DNA from: Hibiscus mutabilis
Lineage: Eukaryota; Streptophyta; Magnoliopsida; Malvales; Malvaceae
Direction: 5' to 3'
Assembly (NCBI GenBank): GCA_019671005.1
Contig: CM033714.1
Location: 88,031,909-88,095,908, forward strand
DNA: 64,000 bases
Shown here: piece after piece, positions 10,428 to 22,687 of the stretch
How the letters are laid out: every line of letters starts with the position of its first letter
Position numbering within the stretch: position 1 is the stretch's first letter
The notes under the pieces: model-generated
Database searches by the model: none
Told to the model about the DNA's origin: nothing
Seen by the model: only the letters and a program-made list of their open reading frames with translations
Translations under genes and position numbers: made by a program

Positions 10428-13400
10428 TTACACAACATAAACCATGCCAACCTCTAGTAAAGATACTGGTGGAACCTTGAGTGCCACATCTGGTCCACGG
10501 CAATTCCTTCTCAGGAAATTGTACCCAAAATTAATAGTCAGTCTCTTCAAAATGGATGATCCTTGCTTTGCTCGAACATGCGAATGCCCTAGTATGAATG
10601 CAGTCCCGGCTTCTTGGGCAGCTAACAGATCTATTAGCTCATCTCGCAACTGCAACTCCATGTCGGCCGGCACATCAGATTCAGAGCCATCGTCAATGGC
10701 AAATCTAACTCTTCTTTCAACAGCACGTACAGACTCCATTTCGATGACATCTGTGACACTCTCAACAGTTGAGAATCCAACAGATACACTCGCTGGTTGC
10801 ATGCTTTCCTCAATCTCGTAAGCTGGTATGCCAGAAAATGCAACCGTCCCTATCACGGCTAATCTACATTCACTAGTTGATTCATTTGAGTGGGAGACAA
10901 CATCATCCTCAGCATGGGGCCTGTTCTGGCTTCGATACCAATCATAGTGAATGAAATCAGCCAGTTTGGAAACTAGTTCTGATTCAAAAGAATCAACATC
11001 CTGATGCACATCACGGTAACCATAACGAACAATGCACCTATAAGACCGATGAGCAGCAGGACCCACACGGCCCACAAGATAACGCTCAGCTGGGGGCACA
11101 AAAGGGACAGTCACTGATTTTACACACACAAAGACAAGAACACGATGGAAGGCAGGAAGGTTAGTGACAAAACGAGAGAAGTTGGCGGGGATTCCGGAGG
11201 TGAGATCAGTAAAAACTAAGCCGATACCGGTACTCGAGCAATTCCTAAGCTTGGACCTAATGCTAATAGCCAATCTAGTGATACCTTGTTGTGGAGATCA
11301 AATTCATATTTCTTGATGGTCGCATAATGCCATACAAACATAATTGTCATGAGGAAAAGGGCCAAGAGAATAGGGAGCCAAGCCCCTTCAGTGAACTTGG
11401 TGAGGGAAGCTGAGAAGTAAAGCAACTCAATAGAACCAAAGAAAAGAAGAAACAAAAGAGCTACAATTGGGGGCTTGTGCCAACACAGGATAATAACCAG
11501 GGAAGTGAGGCACGTCGTCACCAACATCACAGTCATCACTGCCAATCCTGAAATAAATAAGAACAAAATGGTAAAATGGTCTTCCTTAAAACTATTTCCT
11601 GTTGAAGTTCACTTACAAAGTAATCAACTTTACCTGAGGCATTCCCCATGTGTTTTGTATCTCTAAATCCAATAGTTACAGCAATGCAGAGGATCATGAG
11701 CACCCAGTTGATTTCAGGGATATAAATCTGACCATGTATCTTGTCAGAAGTGTGAATAACCTTCACTCTAGGGAAACAACTAAGTGACTGGCTCTGATTG
11801 ATTATTGAGAATGTTCCGCTAATGATTGCTTGGCTTCCCACAACAGAAGCGAGAATTGCTATTATGAGCACAGGCCATCTCACACTTTCTGTACAGTACA
11901 CAAAAACAAATGAGCAATCAGGTTTATTTTTCTATAACCATGAATTTAGACATGTAATGTACCCTACAGTAATATTGCATTCCCTTTCAGGCTAGATAGA
12001 GACATGCACAGTGCTGTCGTCATTCACACTTTTTTTTTTTACATGTCCCTATTTTGGTCAGTCAGATTCCTACCATGTTCTACTGGTATTGAGAACAGAT
12101 GATACCTGGAACTGAGACATAGAAGCTGATTTGGTAACTTGTATGATGATGTTGAGACAAGTACGCAGCTTGGCCCATGTATGCCAGTATAAGAGCCGGA
12201 TAAACCAGAAAGGTAAAAGCAGTCTGCAGCAAGACAGTTAAATTTCATTTTAGTAGCTAGTTTTGAACTCATGTGAATAGATAAGATATCATCATCAAAT
12301 GAAAACTCAGAAGATGATTTATGTTAGTTGCCTGAATTGCAGAATAAGAGAAGTGACCAAGATCAGCAAACATCGCCTCAGAGCCTGCATGGATGGCATT
12401 TGTTTGTCTGTCAGTTTTCAGAAAGAACCAAATTCAAGGTAATTGTATATTTATCCGTATATAGCAAGTTTAGGAGAGACTTTCAGATGGTCTACTAATG
12501 ATTTAGCTTGAAGTCGAAATAAGAGATAGAATACAGATTTCTTGTTATCTGATGTACTGCAGCTAGTATATTGGACCTGGAAATTTAAACCACCCCAAAT
12601 GTTCTGATCAAAATGATAGGAACCGTTCCCTTGGCATAATGTGAGTAAAACTTTTGATTTACAATCAGGCAGATCAATTACCAAGACTGGATATTCACTA
12701 GCAGGTTAACTCTATCATAATTGTTGAAAGGTTACCCCACTCTGCCAAAAATACTAGATCCACGAACATAGATATTGACTTATCATGACCATGAATTAAC
12801 CTTAAACACGGGCAAAAGAAAACTTATGCACCAGACATGGATTATTTTGAGGAGATTATATTGAACCTAAAAACTGTGAAGTGGACAAAAGACACAATGC
12901 ACCATGTAAATTTATCACATGTATGTATGTTCCAAACGCACCTGTTATGCAGAGCAGTATACCTCCCAAAGACATCCATCCACCTTTCCTAGTCTTCTTC
13001 AAGAACTTGAACATGTAATATGGAGAAAGAGCTTGATAGACGTGTGGGTTCCAGTGGATTATATTATATAACCCAAGGCTACTTATGCATAGTAGCCATG
13101 TTAACACAATTGGAGCAAAGAAAAATCCAACGCGATGCGTGCCGTAGTGTTGAAGTGCAAAAAGACACAACAAAATGAAGCAAGTGATTGGAATAACTGC
13201 ATCTGTAAAGGAGGTCAAGAATTTCAGATGAAGGGATAGTAAATTAGAGCAAAGATATGAATAAACTATGCATATGTCTAAATCGAGTATAGCTACAGAT
13301 AAAATAACTTATCCTTTAAAAACAAGCATGTAATATTTTGGAAAGTCAACTGGACCTCATGATGAAGAAAGTAAAAGAGTAAAAAATGTAGCTTATATAA

Positions 13401-15090
13401 AATTCTATATTAGTGTTGAAATCTGGCCATGTATCGTATTACAAAAATAGATTGCATGCTCAACCATGAAGCTAGAATAAATGTCTCTTTGTGTAAAAAA
13501 TTACTTTCAGGAATATCATAACTCCAATATTTTCCTTTTTACCTAACTTTTTGCAGAAAGTAAAAAAACACTAATTCGACCTTCCATCAATCTTATGAAA
13601 CTACCATTTACAGAAACATAATGGGAGAGGAAAGGATAAGACCAAAAGAAAGGACAGGATATGGTAATTCCAGACAACAACATGCCCTTGAATGTTCCCT
13701 GCAGGCCAACTGGCTTTTCTTTGCTATCTACAAGAATGACAAGTGGGTCTATCTATCCATTTATCACTTGAAATGAAAAAAAGAAGCACCAAGCTATTCC
13801 TTTATCTTATTTGTTTTGCTAAAATTCAGGATGTCAACTTTGCTTAAAATGATAACCATGGACCATGATTCAAAGAAAGTTAATATGCCATTGTCTAAAC
13901 ACCATTAGCCTAATACCTGTCTCCAATTTCTTTTCTCTTTCTCCACAACAAGGGACATGAATATCACTCTGAATTCAAATTGAAAGCGTTTAATAATTAG
14001 GAAACTAAACCCTGCATTTACATTCTTGCTTTACAAAATACTGCAAGTGTCTTTCAGTTAACATGAAGAAAGTTTGACTCAAACATAATATCAGAGACTT
14101 CAATGCGATTGAATAAGAGAAGAAAATCTAAAATAGCAAGTTTAGGAGCTTACACTGGTGATGTTCCTTGGACATGGATAACTCAAGGCCAGACACAGCA
14201 GAGAAAACTACAGTATAAGATTATATTAATTAGTGGGTGGCTGAGAAAATTAGGTCACAAATTTAAGCAACTGACTGCTAAATGGTTTACCAGAAATTGC
14301 TGGAGTGAGAACTCCATCTCCGATTACCATACAAGTACCAAGGAGAACCAAGATTAATAAAGCAGTGTGCAAGACTTTATGCTTCTCAAGGTACTGTTTT
14401 ACTCCAGAGCTACACTTTTTCTCAGGATGGTGCTCGAGTTTATATGTAGAGAGTTCTTCATCAGCGACCTGTCTGTTGGGCAGAAGACTAACTTTTGCAT
14501 GGCGGCATATCAGAGAATATAATGCAAAAGTACCTCCTGCAAAAAATCAAAACCATGAATAAAACGCTTCAATTGAATGGCTAAACTATATGTAGACAAA
14601 ATTGTTTTAAATGCTTACCCTCTCCATTGTCATCTGCTCGAAGAACAACAAACACATACTTGAATAAGGGGACTAAAGTAAGAGTCCAAAAGACAAAGGA
14701 TAGAACACCATAAATCTCTTCATTTGTCTCTGAATGTTGAATGTCTTCAGCAAATGTGCTCTTGTAGACATAAAGAGGAGAAGTACTCAGGTCCCCATAC
14801 ACTACACCAAGGCTTTGATATGCTAAAAGCAATGCTGTCTTCCAGGAATCCCTCTGCAACAAAATTCCAGAATAAGCAATTCTCCTACAAGTCAGCTAAT
14901 TAAACGAAAACCATACCATGCAATTCAATAGATGACTGCATAAATCATTTTACCACGGAATCTAAGTCTACCTGTTCCTAGAAACCAAAATCTTAATGAC
15001 CTATAACATAGAACATTTGTCTGATATATGCGTTTTGAGATTTAAACAAACCTTTGAAGTATCCAAGGACGTCCCAGTCTCAAGATCCAT
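10428..15090 (-). CDS. KUP2: HAK/KUP/KT potassium transporter, KT2/KUP2-like (one apparent frameshift)
   Basis: A K+ uptake permease of the plasma membrane or endomembranes. Nine coding exons: 15090-15052, 14853-14619, 14536-14291, 14207-14154, 13202-12942, 12384-12332, 12223-12106, 11888-11634 and 11547-10428. Family motifs are GVVYGDLSTSPLYV near residue 30, EDIQHSETNEEIYG, MVIGDGVLTPAIS, GTHRVGFFFAPIV, EAMFADLGHFSYSAIQ and GSQAIISGTFSIINQSQSL, with 10-12 hydrophobic segments followed by a long cytosolic C-terminus ending in VALKVPPVSLLEVGMVYVV. Reading continuously requires one extra base at 11227-11230; as given, the frame stops at 11216-11218 after 530 residues, just past LGPSLGIARVP, while the remaining 260-odd codons are intact in the other frame. 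The full frame would be 793 residues, matching the family length. Intron 6 has a GC donor. Either a recent lesion or a sequence error; I favour the latter. Confidence 0.9.
11216..11235 (-). other. Single-base frameshift in the K+ transporter gene
   Basis: The minus strand reads ...CGAGTACCGGTATCGG..., where family members have Arg-Val-Pro-Gly-Ile-Gly. One base is missing around the CCGG, most simply one G of a GGG run. The result is a stop (TAG) five codons later. The downstream 260-odd codons show normal protein-like sequence, so selection kept them until very recently or the lesion is an artefact. Confidence 0.85.
12315..12337 (-). other. Non-canonical GC splice donor, intron 6 of the K+ transporter gene
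   Basis: The exon ends ...GCAATTCAG at 12332 and the intron begins GCAACT. The next exon starts ACTGCTTTTACC at 12223 after CTGCAG. Protein continuity (SYSAIQ then TAFTFLVYPAL) fixes the junction, and there is no GT nearby that keeps the frame. GC-AG introns are a known minor class in plants. Confidence 0.8.
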
Positions 15091-16900
15091 GATAATTATG
15101 CCTCAATCTTCAGCCTGAGTTTCTTGAAAGTGAACAGAATTAGCTGCAGATCAAAACTGAAATGATATGCCAAACTCAAGTGGCACAATCCAACACCATG
15201 AATTTGAAAGAAAGAATAAAATAAACCAATGAACTTTGAAGATGGAATTTCCAATGATATGCAGGCAAGGCATATCTCTACTTTACACACCTGCAAATAG
15301 AGGAGTTAAAAAAAGGCATGTCACATTCGCTCACATGGCTTCCATACCTCTATAAAATCCCCCCAAACTCATTGAAAACCATGCCCATCTTTAAAATTAA
15401 ATCTCACAAAAAGGAAGATAATATGGAGCCAAGAAACACCCCAGATTCTAATTACTAGAAAACGTATGGAGTCTTAAAAGGGATTAAAGCCCAACTACTA
15501 GAATTCTTCAAGACAGATCCTTAAATGCACAAGGTCCCTCATTTATTTCCTTTCCATTTCTTTTATACAAATATAGTATTTTGTTTTTCATTTTTTTCTG
15601 GTTAAAGAAACGTTTCTTTAAGTTTTAATAAAAAAAAAAAAAAAACTTTGAACTCTAACAGCACCATTAACCAACAAAGGAGAAAGAAGTAGAAGAGGAG
15701 AAACAATATAACTTTGACATGAAACAAACATACATATACATGCAAGCAAATGCAAGAGCTTCCCACCTGTGTTTTTTCTACAGGCCATGAAAGAGAGAAT
15801 ATAGAAGAAAGTAAGAGAATGTTGATTGATGGCAACGAGAGAAAGCACAATCACGTGATTCAACGACAGTTACATTCTCAAAGGCGATATATCACACCAA
15901 CAACAACCCAGCAAGTGCTCACGGAAATAAAGCTGATTTATATATTTAACTTATCCCACAACCCCACATCTTTCATTTTCCCAAATTCCTACCTAACTCA
16001 CTTTGAGCAAATTTTTCATTTTTTATCTGCCCTTAAAAATGCTGGAAAACTGTTCTTTGGCAGTTAAAATGAAGCTAAACTTGGCCCTATTAATTAATGA
16101 TGTATGTAGTAGTAACTCTAAAGCAGATGAAAAGAATTTAAATCATTTGAATTGTTCATGGAAATAAATAAAAAAACAAAATTAATTTACCTTCTTGAGA
16201 TTTGAGACTATGCATTATGCAAATGCATTAACTCACTAGCCTTTCCTCCTTTTGGTTACACCATCCAAGTCATTATTGATCAACCGTTTTATTTATTTTC
16301 TTTCTGTTTTTGATATACATAGGTAGGTGGGGACTTCCTTTTTGCAGACCCACTTGTTCAATATCAACATTTTAGCTAAAACAGTGTTTTACTTGCATCA
16401 TCTTCCATCATTTTACTGAACTCCAACAGCACCACTAAATAAAAATGCAAACTTTGCTGGGGAAAAACACCCTTTAAGTAGATATAGAAAGAAAATTACC
16501 TGAGCCTTATCTTCTTTAATGACTTCTTCTGGCCAATCCAGTGGCTACCAAATGGAACCCTTGCTGCATTTCAGCAATAAAGTCTGGAAAAGTTTGGTAC
16601 TTTTAATAAAGCAGCTGATATGGGATGTCTATCACTACAACAAGCATGTGAAAAGATTTGATTTTTATGAAAGGAAGTGATGTTTTAGCATTGAAGACAG
16701 CAATAAGTGGCTGATTTGGATGGATTTGAAGGTTAAATGAACAGACCAAAAGCTGTTAAAGCTGTGTACCAACCAACAATGGCGAATGTTGCTCAGTTAA
16801 AAATACTAAAATAAAAGAAAATGGGAGGTGATTAGAGAACGTGGGAAGAAGAAGCAATAGGGATCTGATTCTGTGAAAATGGATTAGAATAAAAAATATT
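15091..16900 (-). promoter_or_regulatory. 5' UTR exons, leader intron and proximal promoter of the K+ transporter gene
   Basis: A likely leader exon runs from 15290 (acceptor TATTTGCAG) to the start codon at 15090. A likely first leader exon ends at 16500 with donor GCTCAG|GTAATT. The leader intron would be about 1.2 kb. Homologous K+ transporter genes often have a 5' UTR intron. The transcription start and promoter probably lie near 16.7-17.0 kb; no clear TATA box was identified. Proposed from splice-site patterns only. Confidence 0.45.
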
Positions 16901-17854
16901 GTAAATGAAAAAAAAAAAAAACACATGAGCGGGAATATTGGCACTTAATTTAATAGCTTTTGTACTTTGGTCTTTACCATATGATAAAGTGTTTATTTCA
17001 ATCTTCAAATACAAATCATTGAATTCAAGACACCATCTGAACTGCAAGAAAGGAATGTTTTCTCTCTTTATTTCTTTCATCTTCGCTAAAGGAATCGACA
17101 AAATTATTCGTGGACGAAATATTTATTTATTAAGTTAAATAAACGAATATAAAAAAATTTATGTTCATTTAATAAAAGAACAAACACAAACATAAATGTA
17201 TTCGGTTCCTTTATGTTCATGAACAACCTCGTTTATATGCTCATTTTATTTTTTAAATCTTAAATATTGATGAAGTTTGGGACTAAATTGAACAAAGAGT
17301 TAACTTTAGAGTTAACTTTTTTTAACATATAAAAAAATACGTTCGCGAACACCTAAACGAATATGTTCACGAAAACTTAAACGAACATGTTCGTGAACAC
17401 TAAATAAATGAACACAAACACTTAAAAAAAAATAAGCAAACGACACACAAACACAATATTAAAAATTTAAACGAACGCGAACCAAACATGAACATTTATA
17501 AAAATAAACAGACACACACAAATATAATCTTATTAGTTCAAGCTTGGTTTATTTATACCCATATGAATTCTAGTATTCCGTAACCTTAAAACTTTCGGTT
17601 CCTTTCAAGTCTTATTTAATAAACATAAAAATCTCGGAGTAATTTAAATTCAAGATATAAGAAAACTACATACATAAAGTTTGCACAAAAATCAAGTAAG
17701 TGATAAATATTTAAAATAACATTAGATAATTTGATATGAATGTATTTACTAGCAGACATATAAAGCGGCTTTGAGAAAGTGAATGCTGGTAAGAGAAACT
17801 TTTACAGTAGGATAGCTTTAGTGACGGTACTTTGGGTAGGTTAGATAAATTCTT
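16901..17854. repeat. Intergenic DNA with GAACA/TGTTC fold-back repeat copy
   Basis: From about 17100 to 17530 the sequence has many GTTCG / CGAAC words in both orientations (TTATTAAGTTAAATAAACGA, TTATGTTCATGAACAA, CGTTCGCGAACACC, CGAACATGTTCGTGAAC). It is homologous to the element at 50093-50883, including the AAGTTAAATAAACGA segment, but its outer ends are degraded. No gene is visible. Confidence 0.6.
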
Positions 17855-18959
17855 GGGTAAAGTACACAAATGGTCACTGTACTTTTAGTACATGTTCATT
17901 TTAGTCACCGAAATTTTGATATTTTCATTAAGATCACTTAACTTTTAATTCGCTTTCATTTTGGTCTCTTTCGTCAACTTTCGTTAAAAACACTGACGTA
18001 GCCCGTTAATTTTCTTTCTTCTTCTATTTTCTTCTTGGTTTCTTCCTCTATTTTTCCTTCACAACTAAAACTCTGTTTTTCCTCCATATAAACATTTGAA
18101 CACTGTTCTTTAAACCATGAAGGAAACACAACACTTTATTCCTTAATAAAAAGATACCCTATACCAAGAAAACAACAAGACACAAAAATCAAAGAGTAAC
18201 TGATATTCCATAGAATATAACCATCACAAGCACATACCATTTCCAAGTTTTCAAACCCCAGAAACGAGCATTCTGCGATATATCTACGATTAAGCTAACT
18301 ATGAAGCATCCCAATAGTAACAAAAATGTGACTCACTCGATCTTAGCTCTTCTTAGTACGTCATTTATTTTTCTCAATTGGGACCCTTGGTGGCTTATTT
18401 GCTTTTGGAATAGACATGATGGGTGGAACTTAAGCATTTTGCTCAAGGTTCAATTCCTCTATTTCATTTGGAGTAGATCCTTTTAGCCCTTTGAGATACT
18501 CTTCACTGTGAACATTAATCACCATTTCTCCTATACTGCTTTTTTTGTCTGCCATGTCTTTTAGCTTCAACAAAAAATCTGATAAGAAAATAAGTCAATT
18601 AAAACATGAAAACTTTTCTTTTAACAAATATTAAAATAGCTTGGAAACTCCCATTAAATGATAACATTTCTATAGAAAACGAATCATCAATTTATTTTTA
18701 CCAAAAATTCATACCACTACCCTCTATATTACAAAAAAAATAGAGTTTCAGTTACGGAGAAAAAACGGAACAAGGAAAAAAAAGAAAATAAAGGAAGAAA
18801 TAAAGTTAATATGCCACATCAACGTTTTTTTAACGAAAGTTAACGAGGACTAAAATGAAAGAAAATTAAAAGTTGGGCGTCTCCAATAAAAATTTTAAAA
18901 GTTTAATGATTAAAATGAATGCACCCTAAAAACTTGGTGGCCATTGGTGTACTTTACCC
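17855..18959. mobile_element. Mutator-like non-autonomous element with gene-like cargo
   Basis: Left end GGGTAAAGTACACAAATGG, right end ...ATTGGTGTACTTTACCC. The inverted ends extend inward about 130-150 bp. The flanks show a 9-bp duplication with one mismatch (TAAATTCTT / TAAATTTTT). It is 1105 bp with no transposase. The interior minus strand (18555 to 18361) reads as a coherent short protein starting MADKKSSIGEMVINVHSEEY with a single internal stop at 18430-18432, so a captured host fragment (Pack-MULE) is likely. Related to the element at 4083-4928. Confidence 0.8.
18361..18555 (-). pseudogene. Gene-like fragment carried inside the Mutator-like element
   Basis: An ATG-started frame of 65 codons interrupted once (TAA). 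Before the stop it is rich in Glu/Lys (EEYLKGLKG, NEIEELNLEQNA); after it comes a Pro/Lys-rich stretch (MSIPKANKPPRVPIEKNK). The composition is unlike the AT-rich noise around it. I do not recognise the parent gene. Confidence 0.4.
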
Positions 18960-18968
18960 TAAATTTTT

Positions 18969-19809
18969 TGTACAGGTAATTTCGATTATCGGATTTCATA
19001 TTAATATTAGATTTAAAAATTGTATATTTTATTTTATGACTTAGAAACTTGATTTGACAAAATTTTAAAGTTTTTTTCTTAAATATTTCTTTAAAAAATT
19101 AACTTTTAAGTAAATAAAAAATAATTAATAATTCATATATAATATTTTAAAGTTATTTAAAGTCTAATATATTTATTTTTATATTATTAAATATTTAAAA
19201 TTAATTATAAATAAAATTTCAAATCGATTCCATTTAGATAATCATAATTTTAAAACTTATAAAGTATGGAATGTCGAAAGACTACGATTCGATTTGATTT
19301 TGGAATGGTCGGCCGGTTAGGCTGATCGCAAGAGTTGAAATATTTGACAAATGTTGAGACCAAAATAATTGATCAAATGGCGTTTTCGTTGGCAGGTGAA
19401 GTAGGGTGCCCAATCAGTTTCAAATAGCCTTTATTTTTCAGTTTGTCATTGGAAGTTATATGCTGAATATATACAAATTGTTTTATTTAATATCTAAATT
19501 ATTTACAATGACATCAACGTATGTTTAGATTTGCATTTAATAAAACAGATATTGATGGTAAATAAATAGTTTTAAATACTTTAGAGTTTCAAATTTAAAT
19601 CAATCACGTGATAGATGAACTTTGACATAAAGGACTGATTATTTCAAGCATAAGTGTTTGTAAGAATTTTATTTACGCAAGCCTCTTAATTTCAGGGTTT
19701 AGGGGTTTAAGTATAATAATTTTGAATTTAGAAGTTGTTTATAGAATTTTAGATTTTGGGTTAAAATTTAAGATTTATAGGTTAAAACTTAATTTCCTAA
19801 CCATATTAC
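18969..19809. other. Intergenic, no gene seen
   Basis: AT-rich with no coding potential. Near 19690-19800 there are degenerate GGTTTAGGG-like words resembling interstitial telomere-type sequence. Confidence 0.5.
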
Positions 19810-20273
19810 TAGAGGTGTGTAAAAAAATCCGATCCAATTGATCCGATCCGTTTATTCGTTGATCCGATCCGAAATTTCAGATATCCAATCCGTTTTTTTT
19901 ATTTTTCAGATAATTCAGATCAGATACGGATAGTAATTTTACATTCGGATCGGATATCCAATTATCCGATATCCGAAAATTTCATTTTATTTATAGATGT
20001 GAATCTTGTTATATTCGATACTTTTACTTGTTATATATGAAAAATGATTTTTTATGGATACAAATCCCGTTATACTCAATAATTTATTAATTTTTATATT
20101 CGAAAACCTAAAATATTCATGGATAAGATCGCCAAATTCAAAAAAATAATTAAATTAACTCATAATTTCGGATATTCGAATATCCGAAAATCGGATATCC
20201 GAAACTTCGGATCGGATACGGATCACTAAAATACCTATCCAAAAATTTCGGATATCCGAAATGCACAGCCCTA
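19810..20273. mobile_element. hAT-type MITE rich in ATCCGATATCCGAA words
   Basis: The ends are TAGAGGTGTG and the complement of TAGGGCTGTG, flanked by a perfect 8-bp duplication CATATTAC (19802-19809, 20274-20281). The interior is built from GATCCGATCC and CGGATATCCGAA words in both orientations and can fold on itself. 464 bp, non-coding. Confidence 0.85.
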
Positions 20274-20281
20274 CATATTAC

Positions 20282-20420
20282 CCTACAACCTAAATTCTAA
20301 CACTAAACCATAAATTCTAACACTAAAACCTTAAATTCTAACAATAAACCCTAAATTCTAGACCTATACACTAAAACCCTTAAACTCTAAACTTTGAACT
20401 AAAATCTTAAACTCTAAATT
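20282..20420. repeat. Degenerate short tandem repeat, unit about 19 bp
   Basis: Four or so copies of CCTAAATTCTAACACTAAA with point changes, followed by AAACCCTTAAACTCTAAAC-like words. It is telomere-like in base content but not a TTTAGGG array. Confidence 0.6.
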
Positions 20421-21889
20421 AAGCCGATTGTAGAAATAAAAAATATCCACCGTCTATGTACGAGATAATAATCATAAAAAAAACACTTACTTAGAGTAAG
20501 GGCATGAACCTTGGGCTCAAATTTCTTTTAACCTCTTTTATTTTTGTTTTTCTTTTTTTGAATATTCCCTGCATAAGGGAAAGAAATTACTCCTACTGAG
20601 ACTAGAATTCAGAATTTCAGAGAAAAGATTGAATGTCAATATAAGTCTTTAACTATATATTTTAAGTTGTATTGACTTTTTAACCTGTTTTTTAATAAAT
20701 TGAAAGTTATGGTTAAGCCCTTTCAAGAATATTTTAACTCAAAATTAATAATATAACTAACAATATTAAAATTTTAAAATTTAACTAATTGATTCATACA
20801 AGGATAAGCTTCAATTAGATTGTTTTCTAGTTAATCACGCGAAAGATTTTAAATTAGTCTTTAAATTTTGAAAACATTATAATTGAGTCATCAAACTATC
20901 AAGATCTTTTCATTAAGTATTTTCATCAATCTAGTCATTTGTTTGAGCATTAAATGTCAGCTCAAATTTTTATATATTAAATTTTAGACACATGTGCACA
21001 TGTAAAATGGGTAATTTGAATCTAGCATGTCAAATACGGAAATTTGACAGTAATATTGTGATGATTTTTTCCCAAAGTATTACACTGCATAGATTAATTA
21101 TAGAACTATAGCTGTTTGAATAGTGCACCCAAAGTTGGCACCTGATGCTGTCGAATTCCATAAAAAATCCTAAAGTTGGCCCTAGCTGAATTTGATTTTA
21201 GAGAAAAAAACCTTAAAGTCGGCATCAGCTCGAGTTCATCAAGTACCGACTTTAGTTCACTGTTCAAACAACAATACTTCTGGAATCAATCTGTCTAGGG
21301 CAATATTTTGAGAAAAAAATTCTACCACAATATTGGTGTAAAATTTTCAAATAAAAACAATGATAAAATTATTTTAATATGGTGAGTATTTTTTTATATA
21401 TCCTCATTGGTATCAATAAATAAATAATTGTTTTCATAAAAAATGGGCATAAATATTAAAAAGTCAGTGTTGTTAATTATTTATTACGGAACCTAAAGTG
21501 TAATCAATTCCTTGAGTTGGAAGAGAGATGGCAAAGATGTCATTACATGAAGGTGGGCCAGGTCTTTTTTTCAATTATAGGTAAGAGTAAGAAAAGAGTC
21601 ATTTGATAGAATCCAATGATCAGAGTTGGAGAGACAATAAATAAATATTTAAAAAATAGAGGGCAAGTTCATCATTTATTATTTTTTAAAAAAATTATGT
21701 AATTAAAAGGTAAAAAAAGTTAAGTTGTTAAGTGAGAGGCAATAATCGCTCCCAATTACAACATATATTCGTCCTTGAACAACGATTACTTGGTGTATGA
21801 TTTTGTCCTTTGAGCTCAAAAGGTATAAATAAAACTTAAAGTAAGTAAATTATACGATTCAAACCTACCTCAGCTATTGTATTTATAAT
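20421..21889. other. Intergenic with a fold-back element at about 21112-21285
   Basis: Non-coding. At about 21112-21285 the left arm GTTTGAATAGTGCACCCAAA is mirrored on the right by CTTTAGTTCACTGTTCAAAC, giving arms of about 33 bases around an interior of about 105 bases. It looks like a MITE; no target duplication was found. The rest is AT-rich. Confidence 0.55.
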
Positions 21890-22061
21890 TAGGGACGGAG
21901 TCAGGATTTAAGTTGTGAGGCAAAACATAAATATTTAAAAGTGAGGGGGACAAATTCATAAATAAACTATTTTTTTAAAATTAAATAAGGGAATAAAAGT
22001 GAAAAAAATAGGGATAGGAGGGGTGATTTTTCCTTCCCACCCCTACGTAGTTCTGTCCATG
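21890..22061. mobile_element. Decayed hAT-type MITE
   Basis: Begins TAGGGACGGAG and ends CTGTCCATG (complement CATGGACAG). Flanks TTTATAAT and TCTATAAT form an 8-bp duplication with one mismatch. The interior (GAGGGGGACAAATTC, TTTTTTAAAATT) resembles the elements at 2785 and 45306. 172 bp. Confidence 0.6.
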
Positions 22062-22682
22062 TCTATAATAAATACTTGTATATTAGAGTTTCATTGTTCT
22101 CAAAGTCAATACAAATTGGGAAAGAATTGATTTTATTCACGACCACCATCTTATACACAAAAAAATTTAAAGAATTTTTTGAATTTAAAAATCAGAGAAA
22201 AGAAAACTTCAAAACATCATCATTTTCATTCATGCTAAAGTTCAACTTACACGCCTAATTATATACAAGCTAAGTTAGGTAACAAAAAAATAAGTTAGGT
22301 AACAAAATTTACAAACTGTCTAAATGTTTTAGCTAACTATTTCTAAACTAACATCTAAGTTTTCAACCCTTCCCCTTGAATTGATGGGTGAAACACATTT
22401 TTAACTCTAACTTGAACATTGGATAGTCGTATTGTTGGATCCCAATGCATTTGTCAAAACATAGCCTAATTGTTCTACTGATGGCACACGCTCAACGTGG
22501 CAACCGATATGGATGTGCTCAGTTCTTTATCCTTCTAATTCAAAATATTCAAAAGATATGTTTTATTTAAGGAAAAATATTTCATGATAAAAAAATATCA
22601 TCAAATCTAGACATTCACACGCATCATATTAAATTAAGTCATTCAATTAGTATTATATGAGTTGATGTATATAAATACTTTA
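22062..22682. other. Intergenic, no gene seen
   Basis: AT-rich. It includes a local duplication of AAGTTAGGTAACAAAA near 22270-22305. No coding potential was recognised. Confidence 0.5.
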
Positions 22683-22687
22683 CATAC

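Noticed and set aside
10444..10821. 125-codon plus-strand open frame
   Set aside because: It is the antisense of the last exon of the K+ transporter, whose protein matches the family throughout.
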